DNA of 64,000 nucleotides from Brevundimonas aurantiaca. GTDB lineage: Bacteria; Pseudomonadota; Alphaproteobacteria; Caulobacterales; Caulobacteraceae. Where the stretch lies: the NCBI RefSeq assembly GCF_014199955.1, contig NZ_JACHOQ010000001.1:620001-684000 (forward strand), given 5' to 3'. Shown one piece after another: positions 1 through 8,945 of the stretch (position 1 is its first letter; each line of letters starts with the position of its first letter). Under the pieces are notes generated by a model that was given only the letters and a program-made list of their open reading frames with translations, had not been told where the DNA came from and ran no database searches. The translations under genes and the position numbers were made by a program.

Positions 1-283
<283 letters not shown>

Positions 284-335
284 TTTTTCGCTTGCAGAAG
301 GGACCAATCCGGGGCAAATGCGCCGCCCCGGCTGC

Positions 336-410
336 GGTCCCTTCGTCTATCGGTTAGGACGTCAGGTTTTCAACCTGAAAAGAGGGGTTCGACTCCCCTA
401 GGGACTGCCA
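336..410 (+). tRNA. tRNA-Glu (anticodon TTC)
   Basis: A 75-nt cloverleaf with an encoded 3' CCA (408-410). The acceptor stem pairs 336-342 (GGTCCCT) with 400-406, including one G-T pair at the end. The anticodon stem TCAGG/CCTGA encloses the loop TTTTCAA, giving anticodon TTC for glutamate. The T arm has the usual GGTTCGACTCC. It sits 52 bp after the preceding gene. No copy of its 3' end is visible nearby, so there is no sign that it serves as an integration site here. Confidence 0.95.
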
Positions 411-623
411 CCGGCGCCGTTCATCGGCGGCATGACGAGGCGTATTGAGAAAGCGCTCCGCCTCCAGATTAAGATCTCAGTAAGTATTTTGTTCGGATCG
501 AGACACCAAGTCATTCGAATCACGGACTTTTTTCGGACGCACTCAGGAACTATCCACAGGCGTTGTGGTTAATTCCCCGTTAGCGCGGCGCAGAAGCGCC
601 TGTCCTTCTGAACCGAGATCCTG

Positions 624-890
624 ATGTATATCGCCATCGCCCGTCCGGCGGTGGAGCCCCAAGGCCCCGACGCCGTCGCCGTCCCCGGCTCTCCCGCCAT
701 CGTCGAACTGTCGCCCCGCGCCCTGCATGCGCGCCTTCTTGAAAACGCCGCCCTCAGGCGGATGCGCGGCCTGGAGCGCCGCCGCGAGCATCGGCTGGAA
801 GACGCCGACTACTGGCTGCATGCCGCGCCGATGGCCGTGCGGAAGGCCAGCGCCCTTCGCGAGGACAAGAGTTTCGCCCCCCTGCCCTGA
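624..890 (+). CDS. small hypothetical protein (88 aa)
   Basis: ATG at 624 follows AACCGAGATCCTG, a modest ribosome-binding site; the stop is at 888-890. The protein is soluble and Arg/Ala/Glu-rich, with a predicted helical middle (ALHARLLENAALRRMRGLE), a WLHAAP segment and a charged C terminus. No family was recognised. About 210 bp of somewhat AT-richer DNA separates it from tRNA-Glu, enough for its own promoter. It is convergent with the glycosyltransferase-like gene. Codon use resembles that of its neighbours, which supports a real gene, but function is unknown. Confidence 0.55.
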   Translation: MYIAIARPAVEPQGPDAVAVPGSPAIVELSPRALHARLLENAALRRMRGLERRREHRLEDADYWLHAAPMAVRKASALREDKSFAPLP

Positions 891-915
891 TCCGTTGGCG
901 GGTCGCCTGGCCTGA

Positions 916-1860
916 TCAGCGGAGCTCCGGCGTCCGACGTCTCAGCGAGGCCGCCAGCTTGTCCAGCTTTTGACGGGCGGACTTGGGGCGGACGCGTTTG
1001 CGGTGCTCGAAACCGCCACCCCACCGCTGATGCATCGCCGCGTCCAAATGGGGATGGCGGTCATGCTGGTGCACGACGGCGCTGGCCGTGCCGTCCGGGT
1101 TGACGACCCGGCCGCCTTGCACCGACAGAAGGTCGCCCGGCGTCAGGCCCAGGGTCGCCACACGGCCATAGTTGGGCTGGACCGTCGCCGCCGCCAGACC
1201 CTGATGGATCGCCATGTTGAAGGCCGCCTGATCCGCGCCGAAGGCCCCGCCGATCTCGGAACGCGGAATTGCGGCCAGCGACAGGATCAGCCGCGACAGG
1301 CGCGACACCTCGACCCGCGGCCCCAAGAGGGTGCCCACGCACAGGCAGGAACGATCGGCCAGGGCCGTCGCCGTCGCCTCGCCGAACAGGGCGCGCAGAT
1401 ATTTCATGTTGAAGGCATGATCGCCCAGGGGGGCGTCAGCCTCGATGAAGACTTCCAGCCCGTGCGGATGGGGCGCGAACGGCGAAGCCTGAAAGACGAC
1501 GTCGCGCACGTCGCAGGCCAGAGCGGCGCCGGGCCGATCGCCCAGCAGGCCGGCGAAGGCGACGAACCTCTGCATCACCGGATGGGGCGCCCAGCCGCGC
1601 CAGGTCGGCGCGTCCACGGCGGTCACGTCATTCTGGGCCAGGAACTCGCGCAACTCGGCGTCCGTATCCACCACCAGGGCGACAGGACCGTCGAACACCG
1701 CCCGCAGGGACCGCACGAAGGGCGCGACATCGGCCGCATCATAGCCGGTGGCGTAGCCGACCACCACATCGCCGTCAGGCAAGGGAGTCATCCCGCGCTC
1801 CGCCTCCAGCGCCTGGGCCAGCCAGTCCAGATAGTCCGACCGGGCCGCTGCCTGTTTCAT
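916..1860 (-). CDS. predicted GT-A-fold glycosyltransferase-like protein (314 aa)
   Basis: The protein has no signal peptide or membrane segment. Visible landmarks are an alternating strand pattern from residue 31 (DVVVGYATGY), a DVRD motif at about 117-120 inside LACDVRDVVFQASPF, a DQAAFN segment at 210-215, and a late His-rich VHQHDRHP at 263-270. An acidic DxxD after a hydrophobic strand, a downstream DQ and a terminal HQHDR are what nucleotide-sugar transferases of the GT-A type use for metal and substrate. The donor and acceptor are unknown. The start lies 4 bp after the carA stop, so the two genes are probably co-transcribed. A non-enzymatic relative cannot be excluded. Confidence 0.65.
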   Translation of the reverse strand: MKQAAARSDYLDWLAQALEAERGMTPLPDGDVVVGYATGYDAADVAPFVRSLRAVFDGPVALVVDTDAELREFLAQNDVTAVDAPTWRGWAPHPVMQRFVAFAGLLGDRPGAALACDVRDVVFQASPFAPHPHGLEVFIEADAPLGDHAFNMKYLRALFGEATATALADRSCLCVGTLLGPRVEVSRLSRLILSLAAIPRSEIGGAFGADQAAFNMAIHQGLAAATVQPNYGRVATLGLTPGDLLSVQGGRVVNPDGTASAVVHQHDRHPHLDAAMHQRWGGGFEHRKRVRPKSARQKLDKLAASLRRRTPELR

Positions 1861-1864
1861 CGGC

Positions 1865-3025
1865 TCAGCGCGCGGCCATCAGATCGGCGAACCGGTCGAA
1901 CAGATACAGGCTGTCCGTGGGTCCGGGCGAGGCCTCGGGGTGGTGCTGAACGCTGAAGATCGGCTTGTCCTTGACGGCGATGCCGCAGTTGGTGCCGTCG
2001 AACAGGCTGACGTGGGTTTCGGTCACGGCGTCGGGCAGGCTGTCGCGATCGACCGTAAAGCCGTGGTTCATCGAGACGATCTCGACCTTGCCGGTGGTCA
2101 AATCCTTGACCGGATGGTTGGCGCCGTGGTGGCCCTGATCCATCTTCACCGTCTTGGCGCCCAGGGCCAGAGCCAGCATCTGGTGGCCCAGGCAGATGCC
2201 CATCAGGGGCTTGCCGCTGGCGACCAGCTTCTGGATCTCCGGCACGGCGTATTCACCGGTCGCGGCCGGATCGCCCGGGCCGTTCGACAGGACCACGCCG
2301 TCGGGATTGCGCGCCAGAACCTCTTCCGCCGTGGTCGTGGCCGGGACCACGGTGATCTTGGCGCCGGTCGAGGCCAGGGCGCGCAGGATGTTGCGCTTCA
2401 CGCCATAGTCGATGACCACCACCTCCTTGCGGCCTTCGGTCTTGGGATGACCCTCAGGCCATTGCCACAGACCCTCGTTCCATTCGAAGGCCTGCAGCGT
2501 CGAGGCGGGCTTGGCCAGGTCCAGACCCACCAGCCCGGTCCAGGCCTTGGCCTGGTCGACCAAGGCTTCTAGGTCGAAGTTTCCGTCCGGATCATGGGCG
2601 ATCACGGCGTGGGGCGCGCCCTTGTCTCGGATGATCTTGGTCAGGGCGCGGGTGTCCACCCCGGCCAGACCCACGACGCCGCGACGCTTCATCCAGGCGT
2701 CGAAGCCCGCATCCGAGCGATAGTTGGCCGGATCGGTCGGCACGTCGCGGAAGATCGCGCCCCGCGCCGAGGTGTCGGACCCGCCGCCCATCTGTTCGAT
2801 GTCTTCGACATTGGTCCCCACATTGCCGACGTGCGGGAAGGTGAAGGCCAGGATCTGGCTCATGTAGGACGGGTCGGTCAGGATCTCCTGATAGCCCGTC
2901 ATGGCGGTGTTGAAGACCACCTCGCCCAGGGCCGATCCGACAGCCCCGACTCCGATTCCCTGAAGGATCGTGCCGTCTGCAAGCGCGAGAACGCCTGTGG
3001 CGCCCGGAAGAATCTTGGTCGTCAT
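1865..3025 (-). CDS. carA: carbamoyl-phosphate synthase small subunit (glutaminase)
   Basis: This is the 386-aa glutamine amidotransferase subunit. It hydrolyses glutamine and passes ammonia to CarB for carbamoyl phosphate, feeding pyrimidine and arginine synthesis. The N-terminal CPSase domain includes LADGTILQG and [18 protein letters not shown]. The class I GATase domain has the nucleophile in GICLGHQML (Cys278) and the His/Glu pair in VQHHPEAS (H362, E364). The start at 3025 is chosen over an upstream extension because AGGAG lies at the right distance and MTTKILPG matches the family's usual N terminus. The GH3 gene lies 97 bp upstream on the same strand. carB is not in the window. Confidence 0.97.
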   Translation of the reverse strand: MTTKILPGATGVLALADGTILQGIGVGAVGSALGEVVFNTAMTGYQEILTDPSYMSQILAFTFPHVGNVGTNVEDIEQMGGGSDTSARGAIFRDVPTDPANYRSDAGFDAWMKRRGVVGLAGVDTRALTKIIRDKGAPHAVIAHDPDGNFDLEALVDQAKAWTGLVGLDLAKPASTLQAFEWNEGLWQWPEGHPKTEGRKEVVVIDYGVKRNILRALASTGAKITVVPATTTAEEVLARNPDGVVLSNGPGDPAATGEYAVPEIQKLVASGKPLMGICLGHQMLALALGAKTVKMDQGHHGANHPVKDLTTGKVEIVSMNHGFTVDRDSLPDAVTETHVSLFDGTNCGIAVKDKPIFSVQHHPEASPGPTDSLYLFDRFADLMAAR

Positions 3026-3122
3026 GGGCGCGCTCCTAAACACGAATCCAGCCCGAAAGGAGGCCGAAGACAAACGGCGGGCTCGTTAAGCCCTGCCGTC
3101 CGCTCCGTCAACGTCCGCAGGA

Positions 3123-5435
3123 TCAGGCCGGGCCGATCAGACGGAACTGAGCCGCCGAACCGCCCTGGGCGTGCGGGGCCAGCCACAGGTCGAACAGGCC
3201 GGGTTCGATCCGGTAGGCGCCGTCCTCGCCGATGAAGCCCAGCTGACGCGGGTTCAGGGTGAAACGCACCGTCTGGCTCTGACCGGGACGCAGGCTGACC
3301 CGTTTGAAATCCTTCAGCAGACGGCCCGGTTGGGTCAGGCTGGCGACCCGGTCGTGGATATAGAGCTGCACCAGTTCCTCGGCCGGGTGGGCGCCCTGGT
3401 TGGTCACGGTGACGGCGACGTCCAGCGTCCCGTTCCACGGCAGTTGATCGCTCGCCATCTCAACCGGCCCATAGACCACCTCGCCATAGGTCAGGCCGAA
3501 ACCGAACGGATAGAGGGCCGTGTTGGTCGTCTCGCGATAGCGGGCCTTGTATTCCTCGACCGGCAGGTCCGGGTTGGCCGGACGTCCCGTGTTCTTGTGG
3601 TCGTAGGAATAGGGCTGCTGGCCCGACTTGTGCGGGAAGCTGATCGGCAGGCGGGCCGAGGGGCCATGGTCGCCGAAGATCACGTCGGCGACGGCGTGGC
3701 CCATCTGCTCGCCCAGGAACCAGGTCACGACGACGGCTTGGGCGTTCTTGACATTGCCCTCCAGCGCCAGGGCCCGGCCGTTGCGCAGCAGGATGACCAT
3801 GGGCTTGTTCAGGGCGGCCATGGCGTCGACCAGAGCCATCTGCGGCGCCGGCACGACGATCTCAGTGCGGGACTGTGCCTCGCCCGACATCTTCTGGCTT
3901 TCGCCGATGGCCAGCACGATGACATCAGCGTTGGCGGCCGCACGGACAGCCTCGTCGATGCCGCCGTCCAGCGCGCTCTCGACGCCCGAGCCGCGCGCGA
4001 CGGTCAGGGCTTGCGGATCGCTCATGGCGGCGCGGAAGCCGGCCTCCAGCGAGACGCGACGCTCAGGCGCGCCCCAGATGGTCCACGGCCCCCAGACATT
4101 GTCCACGTCGTCGGCGAACGGGCCGATCAGGGCGATCTTCTGGCTCTTGTTCAGGGGCAGAAGGCCGTTGTCGTTCTTCAGCAGGACCACGGACTTGCGG
4201 CCCGCTTCGCGCGACAGGGCGATATGATCGCGCGAGCCGACCACGGCCTTCTCACGCGCCACGTCCGTGCCGCGATAGGGATCGTCGAACAGGCCCAGCG
4301 CCGCCTTGGTGTGCAGCAGACGGCGCACCGCCTCGTCCAGTCGGGCCATCGACACCTCGCCCGAGGCGACCAGGCTGGGCAGATGCTCCAGATAGAGGCC
4401 CGAGACCATCGACACGTCCACGCCGGCGTTGAAGGCCAGGCGGGCGGCGTCGCGGCCGTCCTCGGCGAAGCCGTGGGCGATCAGCTCCTGTTCGGAGGTG
4501 TAATCCGAGACGACGAAGCCCTCGAAACCCCATTCGCCGCGCAGAATGTCGGTCAGCAGTTTGCGGCTGCCCGAGGCCGGAACCCCGTTCAGATCGTTGA
4601 AGGCGCTCATGATCGACAGACAGCCCGCATCCACCGCCGCCTTGAACGGCGGCAGGAAGAAGCCGCGCAGCGTCTGCTCGCTCATGTCGGTGGTGTTGTA
4701 CTCGACCCCGCCGATGGCGGCCGAATAGGCGGCCATGTGTTTGGCGGTGGCCAGGACGGCGTCGCGGTCGTCCAGCCCCTTTTCACCCTGGAAGCCGCGC
4801 ACCCGGGCGGCGGCCAGCAGATTGTTCAGCAGAACGTCCTCGCCGGCGCCCTCGACGTTTCGGCCCCAGCGTTGGTCGCGGGCCACGTCCACCATGGGGG
4901 CGTAGGTCTGGTGCACGGCCGAGGCCGCCGTCTCCACCGCCGCCGCCCGGGCGGTGCGATAGGCCAGTTGAGTGTCGAAAGCCGCCGCCTCGGCCAGGGG
5001 TACGGGGAAGATGGTGGACAGGCCGTGGATCACGTCCGCCGCGAACAGCAGCGGGATCTTCAGCCGGCTCTCTTCCATCGCGACCTGCTGGATGCGGCGG
5101 CCGGCCTCGGCGCCGATGCCGTTGAACAGGCTGCCGACCTTGCCCTCGCGGATCATGGCGGTGACGCGGGCGGGATCGCCCGTGCCGTCCAGCGGGTTCA
5201 CCGCCGTCGGCATCCAGCGGAACGGATCGGCGAGCAGATTGAGCTGGCCCGCCTTCTCCTCGACCGTCATGGCCGAAATCAGATCCTCGATCCGCTGGCG
5301 GTGACGCTGAACGGCGCGGGCGGTTTCGGCGGAAGCAGGCATGGAATACACTCCGGCGCCCATCAGGGCGAGAAGCCCGAGGCCAGACAAGAAGTTTCGA
5401 CGGGAAGCCGAAGGCTTTTCAGGTCGCGTCTTAAT
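3123..5435 (-). CDS. bglX: GH3 beta-glucosidase/beta-xylosidase with Tat signal, predicted ATT start
   Basis: A family-3 glycoside hydrolase, about 770 aa. Domains run in the order: export signal, TIM-barrel domain, alpha/beta sandwich (GQSESMSGEA-type region near the middle) and a C-terminal fibronectin type III-like domain. The nucleophile is the Asp of GFVVSDYTSE (about residue 311), and AKHMAAYSA carries the conserved Lys-His. The first ATG/GTG/TTG in frame is TTG at 5390, but that would cut through the signal. Codons upstream read KTRPEKPSASRRNFL, completing a twin-arginine signal with an ASA cleavage site. No ATG, GTG or TTG occurs further upstream before the stop at 5577, whereas an ATT at 5433-5435 is preceded by AAGGAG at 6 nt spacing. 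The enzyme would be exported folded to the periplasm. Confidence 0.88.
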   Translation of the reverse strand: MKTRPEKPSASRRNFLSGLGLLALMGAGVYSMPASAETARAVQRHRQRIEDLISAMTVEEKAGQLNLLADPFRWMPTAVNPLDGTGDPARVTAMIREGKVGSLFNGIGAEAGRRIQQVAMEESRLKIPLLFAADVIHGLSTIFPVPLAEAAAFDTQLAYRTARAAAVETAASAVHQTYAPMVDVARDQRWGRNVEGAGEDVLLNNLLAAARVRGFQGEKGLDDRDAVLATAKHMAAYSAAIGGVEYNTTDMSEQTLRGFFLPPFKAAVDAGCLSIMSAFNDLNGVPASGSRKLLTDILRGEWGFEGFVVSDYTSEQELIAHGFAEDGRDAARLAFNAGVDVSMVSGLYLEHLPSLVASGEVSMARLDEAVRRLLHTKAALGLFDDPYRGTDVAREKAVVGSRDHIALSREAGRKSVVLLKNDNGLLPLNKSQKIALIGPFADDVDNVWGPWTIWGAPERRVSLEAGFRAAMSDPQALTVARGSGVESALDGGIDEAVRAAANADVIVLAIGESQKMSGEAQSRTEIVVPAPQMALVDAMAALNKPMVILLRNGRALALEGNVKNAQAVVVTWFLGEQMGHAVADVIFGDHGPSARLPISFPHKSGQQPYSYDHKNTGRPANPDLPVEEYKARYRETTNTALYPFGFGLTYGEVVYGPVEMASDQLPWNGTLDVAVTVTNQGAHPAEELVQLYIHDRVASLTQPGRLLKDFKRVSLRPGQSQTVRFTLNPRQLGFIGEDGAYRIEPGLFDLWLAPHAQGGSAAQFRLIGPA

Positions 5436-5441
5436 GGGGCG

Positions 5442-5447
5442 CTCCTT
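5442..5447 (-). promoter_or_regulatory. Shine-Dalgarno site that marks the ATT start of the GH3 gene
   Basis: On the minus strand AAGGAG ends 6 nt before the ATT codon at 5435-5433. It is a perfect match to the anti-SD core at near-ideal spacing. It favours initiation at ATT over TTG at 5390, which lacks a comparable site. Confidence 0.6.
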
Positions 5448-5576
5448 CGGGGCAGATGGATCGGCGAACTGGTGGCCTAACCTCTGGCGACCGCCCCCGT
5501 CCAGACCCGCGCCGCATGTAAATGATGTAACAGGCGCCCGAAGTCCTTCAACTCGAGAGCAGCCTAAAGGCCAAGC

Positions 5577-6359
5577 TCAGCCCAGGGCGATGTCCAGGAA
5601 CATCATCCCCACCAGACCGACCATCAGCCCGATCATGGAGCCGTCGCCGGTCGATCGCTCACGCGTCTCGGGAATGATCTCTGCGGTGACGACGTAGATC
5701 ATGGCTCCGGCCGCCAGACCCAGGCCCCAGGGCAGGGCGCCGGGCAAGGCGCCGACCACGCTCGCGCCGATCAGCCCGCCGACCGGCTCGACCAGACCCG
5801 AGGCCAGGGCGGCCGCAAAGGCGGCGATGCGGCCATACCCCAGCGAGGCCATGGCCGCCGACACGGCCAGGCCTTCGGGCATGTTCTGAATCCCGATGCC
5901 GAGCGTCGTCGCCAGCCCCTGGTGCAGGTCGCCGCCGCCGAAGCTGACGCCCACGGCCGCGCCCTCGGGGAAGTTGTGCAGGGTTATGGCGATGATGAAC
6001 AGCCAGATGCGGCGCGCCAGATGTTTCGACTGGGCCGGTCCGATCGCCAGCATGTCCACCGGCGCGAACCGGTTCATCAGGCCGATGACCGTGGCCCCGA
6101 TCAGCACCGCCGCCGCCATGGTTCCCGCCGCCCAGCCGCGCGACGCCCCGCCCGTTTGCAGCACCTCCACCCCCGGCATGATCAGCGAGAAGAAGGAGGC
6201 CGCCAGCATCACCCCGGCGGCGAAGCCCAGGAGCACGCTCTGGGTCTGCTGACCGGGCCTTTTGACCACCAGCATCGGCGCCGCGTCGACCGCCGTCATC
6301 AGACCCGCCGCCAGACTGCCCAGGGCGCCGGCGGCGATAGGGGACAGGGATTCCATCAT
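5577..6359 (-). CDS. ZIP-family divalent metal transporter
   Basis: About 260 aa with eight hydrophobic segments, starting [15 protein letters not shown]. The hallmark binuclear metal site motifs are visible: [11 protein letters not shown] in TM4 and [10 protein letters not shown] in TM5, which in ZIP proteins bind Zn2+ or Fe2+ in transit. A variable loop precedes TM4 ([11 protein letters not shown] region). It is most similar in outline to ZupT/GufA-like inner-membrane zinc importers. The longer upstream open frame was rejected because it runs antisense through proB and adds no family sequence. The gene is divergent from proB with only 64 bp between starts, so the promoters are closely packed. 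Confidence 0.9.
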   Translation of the reverse strand: MMESLSPIAAGALGSLAAGLMTAVDAAPMLVVKRPGQQTQSVLLGFAAGVMLAASFFSLIMPGVEVLQTGGASRGWAAGTMAAAVLIGATVIGLMNRFAPVDMLAIGPAQSKHLARRIWLFIIAITLHNFPEGAAVGVSFGGGDLHQGLATTLGIGIQNMPEGLAVSAAMASLGYGRIAAFAAALASGLVEPVGGLIGASVVGALPGALPWGLGLAAGAMIYVVTAEIIPETRERSTGDGSMIGLMVGLVGMMFLDIALG

Positions 6360-6423
6360 CGCCCTGCTGTGGCGGCACAGACGACAAGAGACAAGCGGCG
6401 ATCGGCCGTTTAGAGAAACCTTC

Positions 6424-7581
6424 ATGTCCCAGGCCGCCTCCCCCGCGCCGCGCCCGGACGCCGCCTCCGCCCTGGGGGCCGCCCGCCGGGTCGTGGTCAA
6501 GATCGGATCGTCTCTGTTGATCGACGCCGAGACGCGGCGGCCGACGCGCGACTGGCTGGCCGCCATGGCCGAGGATCTGGCGCGACTGAAGGCTGAGGGC
6601 CGCGAGGTGATCGTCGTCTCGTCCGGTTCGATCGCACTGGGGCGCGGCCGCCTGCCGAACCTGGGCGCGCGGCTGGAGGACAAGCAGGCGGCGGCCTCGG
6701 TGGGCCAGTCCCTGCTGATGGCCGCCTGGTCCGAGGCCCTGGCGCCCCATGGTCTGGTCGCCGGGCAGGTCCTCTTGACCCGCGACGACACCGAGCGGCG
6801 CCGGCGCTGGCTGAACGGCCGCGCCACGGTCGAGGCCCTGCTGGCCCACGGGGTCGTGCCCATCGTCAATGAGAACGACACCGTCGCCACCGAAGAGATC
6901 CGCTATGGCGACAACGACCGGCTGGCGGCGCGCACGGCCCAGCTGGCGCGGGCCGATCTGCTGGTGCTGCTGTCGGACGTCGACGGCCTCTACACCGCCG
7001 ACCCGCGTCGCGACCCGGCCGCCGTCCACCTGCCTCTGATCGAGAGCCTCGGCCCCGACGTCCTGGCCATGGGCGGCGGCGCCAACGCCCAGGCCGGGGT
7101 CGGCACCGGCGGCATGGCGACCAAGCTGGCCGCCGCCCAGATCGCTCGCTCGGCCGGCTGCGCCACCGTAATCGCCTCGGGCCAGACCCTGTCGCCTCTG
7201 AGCGCGGTTCGCACCGGGGCGCGCGCCACCCTGATCACGGCGCCGGACACCCCGATGGCCGCCTATAAGCAGTGGATCGCCGGCAGCCTGTCCCCGGCCG
7301 GCGCCCTGACGCTGGACGACGGCGCCGTCGCCGCGCTGAAGGCCGGCAAGAGCCTGTTGCCCGCCGGGGTCACGGCCGTGACCGGCGATTTCGAAAAGGG
7401 CGACTGCGTGCGCCTGACCGACGCCGAGAACCAGCCTGTCGGGGTGGGCCTAGCCGCCTACGCCGCCGAAGAGGCCGCCCGCATCCGGGGCCGCCGCAGC
7501 GATGAGATCGAGTCCGTTCTGGGCTATCGCGGCGCCTCGGTCCTGATCCACCGCGACGACCTGGTGCTGGACGACCGATGA
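6424..7581 (+). CDS. proB: glutamate 5-kinase
   Basis: Catalyses the first step of proline synthesis, ATP-dependent phosphorylation of glutamate. The amino-acid kinase domain starts at [12 protein letters not shown] and continues through [24 protein letters not shown] and [10 protein letters not shown]. The C-terminal PUA domain (roughly residues 285-385) is present, so this is the long 385-aa form. ATG 6424 is selected over an upstream extension because GAGAAA precedes it and the extension overlaps the divergent transporter. The stop overlaps the proA start by 4 bp (ATGA), indicating translational coupling and supply of labile glutamyl phosphate to ProA. Confidence 0.97.
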   Translation: MSQAASPAPRPDAASALGAARRVVVKIGSSLLIDAETRRPTRDWLAAMAEDLARLKAEGREVIVVSSGSIALGRGRLPNLGARLEDKQAAASVGQSLLMAAWSEALAPHGLVAGQVLLTRDDTERRRRWLNGRATVEALLAHGVVPIVNENDTVATEEIRYGDNDRLAARTAQLARADLLVLLSDVDGLYTADPRRDPAAVHLPLIESLGPDVLAMGGGANAQAGVGTGGMATKLAAAQIARSAGCATVIASGQTLSPLSAVRTGARATLITAPDTPMAAYKQWIAGSLSPAGALTLDDGAVAALKAGKSLLPAGVTAVTGDFEKGDCVRLTDAENQPVGVGLAAYAAEEAARIRGRRSDEIESVLGYRGASVLIHRDDLVLDDR

Positions 7582-8849
7582 CCGAGACTCTGACGCTGAA
7601 CGAACAGATGCTGGAGCGGGGCCGATGCGCCCGCGCCGCTGCGGCGGGTCTGCGCGACGCCCCGGCCGGCGCCCGCACCCGCGCGCTGGACAGCCTGGCC
7701 CGACGATTGACCGCCGCCGAGGCGGACATTCTGGCCGCCAACGCCCGAGACGTGGCCGCAGCCCGTGCGAACGGCATGGCCGAGGCCCAAATCGACCGAT
7801 TGCTGCTGACCCCCGCCCGCGTCGCCGGCATGGCCCAGGCGGTCAAGACCATCGCCGCCGTGCCCGATCCCCTGGGCGTCGAGACCGAGCGCTGGACCCC
7901 CGCCAACGGCCTGGACATCGCGCGGGTCCGCACCCCGATCGGCGTGCTGGGCGTGATCTATGAGAGCCGCCCCAACGTCACCGCCGACGCCGCCGCCCTG
8001 TGCATCCGCTCGGGCAACGCCGCCATCCTGCGCTGTGGATCGGATTGCCTCCAGTCCTCCCTCGCCATCGCCGGCCTGATCGCGGAATCCCTGGCGGAGG
8101 CCGGCCTGCCGGCGGATGCGGTGCAACTGGTCGATACGCCCGACCGCGAAGCCGTCGGCCTGATGCTGGGCGGGCTGGAGGGGGCGATCGACGTCATCAT
8201 TCCGCGCGGCGGCAAGAGCCTGGTGGCCCGCGTCCAGGCCGAGGCCAAGACCGCCGTCCTCAGCCATCTGGAGGGGCTGAACCACACCTATCTGCATGAG
8301 GCGGCCGATCTGGAGGTCGCGCGCGCGGTGGTGCTGAACGCCAAGATGCGACGGGTTTCGGTCTGCGGCGCGACCGAGACCCTGCTGGTGGACCGCGCGG
8401 CTGCCGAACGCCTGCTGCCCCCGGTCGCCGCCGACCTGATCGCCGCCGGATGCGAACTGCGTGGAGACGATGCGGCGCGGGCCCTGGTCCCCGCCATGGT
8501 CCCGGCGACGGAGGCGGACTGGACCACCGAATATCTGGCGCCCGTCCTGGCGGTTCGGGTGGTGGAGGATCTGGACGCGGCCGTGGCCCACATCGCCCGC
8601 TACGGTTCGGGCCATACGGAGGCGATCATCACCACCGACGCCACGTCCGCTGAACGGTTCGCCGCCCAGGTGGACAGCGCCATCGTCCTGATCAACGCCT
8701 CGACCCAGTTCGCCGACGGGGGAGAGTTCGGCTTCGGCGGCGAGATCGGCATTTCGACCGCCCGCCTGCACGCCCGCGGCCCGGTTGGCGCCGAACAGCT
8801 GACCACCTACAAATACGTCGTGCGGGGTCAGGGCCAGACGCGGCCGTGA
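7578..8849 (+). CDS. proA: gamma-glutamyl phosphate reductase
   Basis: A 423-aa NADPH-dependent aldehyde dehydrogenase-fold enzyme that reduces glutamyl-5-phosphate to glutamate semialdehyde in proline synthesis. Visible motifs are [17 protein letters not shown] (substrate and cofactor region), the catalytic Cys263 in [11 protein letters not shown] and the C-terminal [20 protein letters not shown]. It overlaps proB by 4 bp and is followed by a strong hairpin terminator. Length and motifs are normal for the family. Confidence 0.97.
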   Translation: MTETLTLNEQMLERGRCARAAAAGLRDAPAGARTRALDSLARRLTAAEADILAANARDVAAARANGMAEAQIDRLLLTPARVAGMAQAVKTIAAVPDPLGVETERWTPANGLDIARVRTPIGVLGVIYESRPNVTADAAALCIRSGNAAILRCGSDCLQSSLAIAGLIAESLAEAGLPADAVQLVDTPDREAVGLMLGGLEGAIDVIIPRGGKSLVARVQAEAKTAVLSHLEGLNHTYLHEAADLEVARAVVLNAKMRRVSVCGATETLLVDRAAAERLLPPVAADLIAAGCELRGDDAARALVPAMVPATEADWTTEYLAPVLAVRVVEDLDAAVAHIARYGSGHTEAIITTDATSAERFAAQVDSAIVLINASTQFADGGEFGFGGEIGISTARLHARGPVGAEQLTTYKYVVRGQGQTRP

Positions 8850-8852
8850 CGC

Positions 8853-8888
8853 AAAAAGGCCGGAGACGTTTTCCGCCTCCGGCCCTTT
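8853..8888. terminator. bidirectional intrinsic terminator between proA and gcd
   Basis: An 8-bp stem GGCCGGAG (8858-8865) pairs with CTCCGGCC (8877-8884). On the minus strand the stem is followed by TTTTTGC, so it ends gcd transcripts well. On the plus strand it is followed by CTTTCGG, a weaker tract for proA. Confidence 0.8.
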
Positions 8889-8945
8889 CGGATCATTTCA
8901 TCACGGCCTCAAGCAGCGCGAAGCGCGATCGGCCCAAAAGCAACC

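Noticed and set aside
336..410. tRNA-Glu as an attachment site for an integrated element
   Set aside because: No integrase, no duplicate of the tRNA 3' end and no element-like gene cluster are seen downstream.
3171..5480. 769-codon plus-strand open frame
   Set aside because: Antisense to the GH3 gene; composition typical of a shadow.
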